Shown: one piece after another, positions 8,661-11,544 of the stretch
Layout: every line of letters starts with the position of its first letter
How positions within the stretch are numbered: the stretch's first letter is position 1
Assembly (NCBI GenBank): GCA_027600665.1
Contig: JADGJL010000967.1
Location: 1 to 11,544, forward strand
From: Irineochytrium annulatum
Lineage: Eukaryota > Chytridiomycota > Chytridiomycetes > Chytridiales > Chytridiaceae
DNA: 11,544 nt
Direction: 5' to 3'
Made by a program: the position numbers and the translations under genes
Notes under the pieces: model-generated
What the model saw: only the letters and a program-made list of their open reading frames with translations
What the model was told of the DNA's origin: nothing
Database searches by the model: none

Positions 8661-8995
8661 GCTAAGTTTGAGCGTGAGAGCGCGCTCAAACGACAATTGG
8701 AGGACAGCCAGCGCGTTGATGATTTGCCCTCATGCCTCATTGCCGGGCCACATCTCGGACGCTTGCAGCGCAGAAACTCCAACGCCATCGAACTGTTAAT
8801 ACCGCTCGTCTGCAAGTTGTGGAGGTCGCCAGCTCCTGGTTATTAGATCGTGCTGGACATGTAGCAGTAGAAATGGTGCCTTGGGATCCACAAAACAAAC
8901 TCGACGCGCCGATCGGTTCGCACGCGGGGGGATCAGAGGCGCCGCTTCTAAAGCAACGCAAAGTTCTTGCATCCTGCCGGATATGGCAAGCTTAG
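8661..8995 (+). other. Possible exon remnants of an unrecognised gene
   Basis: One frame runs from just after a TGA (8658-8660) to TAG 8844-8846. It has no ATG but reads like protein: a charged helix (FERESALKRQLEDSQRVDDL), then LIAGPHLGRLQRRN and ELLIPLVCKLW. A second frame, open to TAG at 8993-8995, becomes protein-like where the first fades, from about 8810: LQVVEVASSWLLDRAGHVAV, then EMVPWDPQNKL. This looks like two exons or a frameshifted coding stretch. No family is recognised and no start codon or convincing splice pair was found. Confidence 0.22.
8666..8691. repeat. Perfect 9-bp inverted repeat
   Basis: GTTTGAGCG (8666-8674) is followed after an 8-base spacer by its exact reverse complement CGCTCAAAC (8683-8691). 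It could form a small hairpin or be a two-half-site protein-binding element in the region between the two regulator genes. It overlaps the possible exon remnant at 8661-8846, so a chance match within coding sequence is also possible. Confidence 0.6.
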
Positions 8996-9193
8996 GTTAT
9001 TTCGCTTATTAGGTGGAAGGGGTTTTGTGCGTCTTGTGAGGAGTTGGCAGTCACGCATTCTCGCTTGGTGGTGCCGCACCTTTTGGAACGATGTTAGAGG
9101 GAGCGGTTGCAACAATCCAGCCGCGCTCGCTCCGCGCTCTGCCTCCGATTGCCTTGGCAAGGGCCGGCACCCTTAGCTGATGCCGCGAGGAGC

Positions 9194-9199
9194 TATAAA
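9194..9199 (+). promoter_or_regulatory. TATA box of the plus-strand zinc-finger gene
   Basis: TATAAA at 9194-9199 in the context GAGCTATAAACGCG lies 41 bases before the ATG at 9240, a normal core-promoter distance. It sits inside the first codons of the longer reading that would begin at the ATG at 9180, which argues that translation starts at 9240 and not at 9180. Confidence 0.55.
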
Positions 9200-9239
9200 C
9201 GCGTCCGCGCCCCCGTGCCATACCCAATTTTACTCTGTA

Positions 9240-10367
9240 ATGGAGCCCGTCATCCCCTCCTCGCAGCCGCGAACACCGCAGACGCAAACGTCCCCAATCC
9301 TCCTCAGCGTGGCCGCCAACCGCCTGATGGCCAGCCCCACCACCTCCGCGACGGCCCTCTGCATGGACAAGCAGGTCCTTCAGGACCTTCACAAGCTCAT
9401 CCGCGACCGCCTCGACTTCGAGCTCAAGCAGCAGCTGCGAGCCATCGACGAGATGGGTCATGGCGACGCAAACGGCAACGCACTCGACTTCGAGCCCCAA
9501 CCGGCACTCCCTCCTCCGCGCTCTCGTCAGGAGTCGATCGCGCCTCAACAATGCATGTGGAACACGAGCATCCCCATACCGGGCGCGTTCACGACACCGC
9601 AGGCGGTGGCGCCCTTCACGCCCCCTGTCTCCGTCCTTGACAACCCGTTCGACCTCCTCACCTTCGAGCAGGAGCTCCTCACCACGAAGCCCAGGCAACC
9701 TGTCCTCTCGCACGGACATGATCTCAGCGCGACATCGCCGCCGCCGTCCCCGATGGCTTGCATTATCAATCACAGCGCTCGAGCCGCCTCCTCGTACATT
9801 TCCCCCGCGCCGCCGTCGCCGATATCGCGTCGCAACTCCTCGTTCATGACACCGCCTTCACCGGAGCAACCGTCTTTGCAGCACCCATCGCAGCTGGACA
9901 GCGACGCGTTCCTGGCGCTTCTGGAGGAAACTCTGCCGGCCCAGGCACCCCAAAACTTTGTTCCTTCCTCCGTCGTTAACCCCACCGCCTCGCTTTGGTG
10001 GATGCAGCCTGGCGAGACCACTTCCTCACCTCCGGCCGACTTGCCCCATCCATTGCCTGCCTGCCCGACAAAAGAGGTCAAGGCCGAGCCCACCTCCACC
10101 GCCAACGCCAACCCGCCGCGCTCCTTCTCCTGCCGTCTCTGCGGGCGCTCCTTCGCGCGCAAGCACGACTGCCTCCGGCACGAGCGCGTGCACGAGAGCC
10201 ACCGCGCGCGAGGCGTGAACGAGGCCGGGGTTGGAGTCGGGGGACGCGGCGGAGGGGCGCACAGGTGCGAGGGCTGTGGGAGGAGGTACGCGAGAGCTGA
10301 CGGCCTGAGGAGGCACCGGAATGGGAGCCGATGCGGGAGGGTAAAGGAGGAATTGGGAGTTGAGTGA
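9240..10367 (+). CDS. Zinc-finger protein with C2H2 and C2HC fingers, probable transcription factor (375 aa)
   Basis: Single frame ending at TGA 10365-10367. The frame also has an ATG at 9180 (20 residues longer), but the TATA box at 9194 favours 9240. Probable nuclear DNA-binding regulator. Finger 1 (298-318) is C-x2-C-x12-H-x3-H. Finger 2 (343-365) is C-x2-C-x12-H-x5-C, a C2HC variant. A 24-residue Gly/Arg-rich linker separates them, against about 7 in ordinary tandem fingers. Upstream are an amphipathic helix (about 42-71), many Ser-Pro and Thr-Pro sites, and two acidic-hydrophobic patches, DNPFDLLTFEQELL (134-147) and DSDAFLALLEETL (220-232), typical of activation regions. VKAE (280-283) and VKEE (368-371) fit the sumoylation consensus. 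It resembles its divergent neighbour in layout but not in detailed sequence. Confidence 0.88.
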   Translation: MEPVIPSSQPRTPQTQTSPILLSVAANRLMASPTTSATALCMDKQVLQDLHKLIRDRLDFELKQQLRAIDEMGHGDANGNALDFEPQPALPPPRSRQESIAPQQCMWNTSIPIPGAFTTPQAVAPFTPPVSVLDNPFDLLTFEQELLTTKPRQPVLSHGHDLSATSPPPSPMACIINHSARAASSYISPAPPSPISRRNSSFMTPPSPEQPSLQHPSQLDSDAFLALLEETLPAQAPQNFVPSSVVNPTASLWWMQPGETTSSPPADLPHPLPACPTKEVKAEPTSTANANPPRSFSCRLCGRSFARKHDCLRHERVHESHRARGVNEAGVGVGGRGGGAHRCEGCGRRYARADGLRRHRNGSRCGRVKEELGVE

Positions 10368-10932
10368 AATCGGCAGAGACTGGGCTTAACATATTCCTAG
10401 CATTTCGTAGTCTGTCTAATCGGTGCATCTTTAACGCATTCATGGCTTTTATCCGGTTTTTTGTTTTATTTTTCATTTACGTTTCCTTTGTAACTCTTCG
10501 TTTTTAATCACCTAATTCGCCTGACTCTTAGACGTATCGCGTTCTTCTATGTTTAAAATACAAAATACAATACCTGGTCCGTGATCGCAGCTAAGAGAGT
10601 GGGCTCGAAGTTGGAGCGGCATGGACTGAGGGATGCAACTTGAGCGCCTCCCGGCTGGGGCTGAATAAACGCGGCGCCCAGGAACAGAAGGGCATCAGCT
10701 TGCGTCTTTGACCGCAAGCGTGATCGTTGATGACGGGCTGGTTGTTCCATCAGAGTAGAGCGCATGGTGAGGTCAGGAGGATATTACACAGAAAGACAGT
10801 TGCGGGTGCTGCGCTGCAGCGCCTTCTTCAATATGTGGCAACAAACACGCCTCCATCCATCGTGACCCTCGCTCGCTGCACTAAGGCTCGAGCGGGCATG
10901 TGGGCTTCCGCGGGCTTTAGGATAGCGCTGAG
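10368..10932. other. 3' flank of the zinc-finger gene and intergenic DNA
   Basis: The first 190 bases after the stop are T-rich and probably contain the 3' UTR. An AATAAA lies at about 10663, rather far for this gene. No gene is firmly supported. A plus-strand frame from about 10733 to the TAG at 10961-10963 has a protein-like stretch (ALQRLLQYVATNT, about 10810-10850). It could be an upstream part of the lectin-like coding sequence described next, but I could not join the two in frame. Confidence 0.35.
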
Positions 10933-11123
10933 TGAATTGGGGTCCTTTGGTGTTGAGACGTAGCGAGCAGAGTGACAGTAGTTTCATGGTGATATTTGTT
11001 ATCCTTACTCCTTTGTTGACGCAGTTACAGCGTGGGAAGACCGTCATTGGTTTTTTCGGCTTTGAGGGTAAAGCCCTTGGCCGATTCGCAGCCCCGATCG
11101 GCCTCCAATACCTTTCGCCTTAG
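10933..11123 (+). CDS. Possible 3' exons of a jacalin-like lectin gene (fragment or pseudogene)
   Basis: The frame ending at TAG 11121-11123 encodes RGKTVIGFFGFEGKALGRF, then AAPIGLQYLSP. The GK-x-V-x-GFFG-x-x-G pattern near the C-terminus is what the last beta strands of jacalin-related lectin domains look like (family knowledge). The same frame upstream reads NWGPLVLRRSEQSDSSFM and could be joined by removing a 36-nt intron (10989-11024: GTGATA donor, pyrimidine-rich tract, TTGAC branch-like site, GCAG acceptor). In jacalin domains a GP-F-G-type turn precedes these strands, which the NWGP segment may match. An in-frame stop at 10929-10931 requires another splice or means the gene is broken. 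I could not reconstruct the N-terminal part of the domain. Confidence 0.38.
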
Positions 11124-11158
11124 CTTTTCGAGTAATCTTCTGACCATCCTTTGCTGCG

Positions 11159-11482
11159 TTGCCCTCACCTTCCCCCAGTTTTCCTGACTTTTACCCTGGC
11201 TTGGATGCCAGATATATCAAAAGAGAAGGCGAGTTAATCACTGAAGACAAAGGCGAAATAGCACCTTCGCTCATCAATGCAATCTCTGCTAAAAACATGC
11301 AAAAAATGTTTCCAGACGATTGCACGTTCGTCGGGGGATATGCAGGATCAACCGACCACTCATGGGACCGCACTTTGAAATTTGGGCTCCGAGCTATGGT
11401 GGTTGTGGATGTTAGCGTATTGTTGAGGCAATATTTCATTTGCAACCTGCGATCGCACACCGATGACTGCTTCTTTATCTAG
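11159..11482 (+). CDS. Unrecognised ORF or exon at the right edge
   Basis: A plus-strand frame open to TAG 11480-11482. The part from about 11200 looks protein-like: DARYIKREGELITEDKGEIA, then NMQKMFPDDCTFVGGYAGS and DHSWDRTLKFGLRAM. The segment after that (VVVDVSVLLRQYF onward) looks less so and may be intronic. A pyrimidine-rich run ending in CCCCCAG (about 11174-11180), and a later CCAG at about 11207-11210, could be splice acceptors, making this an internal or last exon. There is no ATG at the start of the frame. No family is recognised. Confidence 0.3.
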   Translation: MPSPSPSFPDFYPGLDARYIKREGELITEDKGEIAPSLINAISAKNMQKMFPDDCTFVGGYAGSTDHSWDRTLKFGLRAMVVVDVSVLLRQYFICNLRSHTDDCFFI

Positions 11483-11510
11483 ATGAAATCTCTTCTTCAC
11501 AAACGCGGTG

Positions 11511-11544
11511 ATTAAATGTCCATAAGCACCAAAAAAAAAAAAAA
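11511..11544 (+). other. ATTAAA followed by a terminal A14 tract
   Basis: ATTAAA (11511-11516), a common variant poly(A) signal, is followed 14 bases later by 14 uninterrupted A residues that run to the edge of the window (11531-11544). This is the arrangement of a polyadenylated transcript end. In genomic DNA it suggests either a retroposed copy, a simple A-tract, or a contig edge in a homopolymer. The tract may continue beyond the window. Confidence 0.5.

Larger units (their letters stand above)
7816..9193. other. Long divergent intergenic region with gene-like scraps
   Basis: About 1.4 kb lies between the two divergently transcribed zinc-finger genes. No ORF has a recognisable domain and none joins cleanly with others by the short-intron rule seen in the cyclase gene. 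Several short plus-strand frames nevertheless look more protein-like than random. These are about 8015-8095 (MPDSVRLPENVNHHFVLFER), about 8316-8456 (ending FSEDFCCSWAASKTVYQH), and the two segments in 8661-8995. The stretch may hold an unannotated multi-exon gene, decayed coding sequence, or only regulatory DNA. Confidence 0.35.

Noticed and set aside
9051..9773. 240-codon minus-strand ORF opposite the second zinc-finger gene
   Set aside because: Arg/Gly/Leu-rich composition typical of an antisense shadow. The plus frame has clear zinc fingers at its end.
1..11544. tRNA, rRNA, CRISPR array or bacterial-type mobile element
   Set aside because: I saw no cloverleaf-like sequence with tRNA boxes, no rRNA-like sequence, no regularly spaced repeats and no transposase or integrase motif.

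Overview
The window looks like nuclear DNA of a fungus, most likely an early-diverging one such as a chytrid. It has a spliceosomal gene with many very short introns (about 37-68 nt, GT...AG, several with CTAAC/CTGAC-like branch sites). It also has two serine/proline-rich proteins with C-terminal C2H2-type zinc fingers of fungal style. Animal-type soluble adenylyl cyclase is not a normal component of yeast-like fungi. The taxon is an inference; another short-intron eukaryote is not excluded.

Layout. 1-199 is the 3' end of an unrecognised + strand gene. 200-799 is an intergenic/upstream stretch. 800-6181 (+) is one large intron-rich gene. By my manual splicing it has 15 exons and encodes about 1,559 aa: two class III cyclase domains, then a P-loop NTPase module, then a long helical repeat region, which is the architecture of soluble adenylyl cyclase (ADCY10). 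The catalytic residues are present, but the arginine that binds bicarbonate in the human enzyme is replaced. 6252-6384 is a 57-bp tandem repeat carrying two AATAAA signals in the convergent 3' region. 6411-7763 (-) is a 450-aa zinc-finger protein. 7764-9239 is a long divergent intergenic region with a TATA element at each end, short gene-like segments and palindromes. 9240-10367 (+) is a second zinc-finger protein of about 375 aa. 10368-11544 is mostly non-coding. It contains what looks like the last strands of a jacalin-like lectin domain (about 10933-11123), an isolated ORF (11159-11482) and a terminal A14 tract preceded by ATTAAA.

How they might work together. The cyclase would make cAMP from ATP, and the two neighbours are probable transcription factors. 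Nothing in the sequence shows that they act in one pathway. The two zinc-finger genes are divergent and could share control elements in the 1.4 kb between them; that is inference. The GC content differs visibly: the zinc-finger genes are GC-rich, while the middle of the cyclase gene is much more AT-rich.
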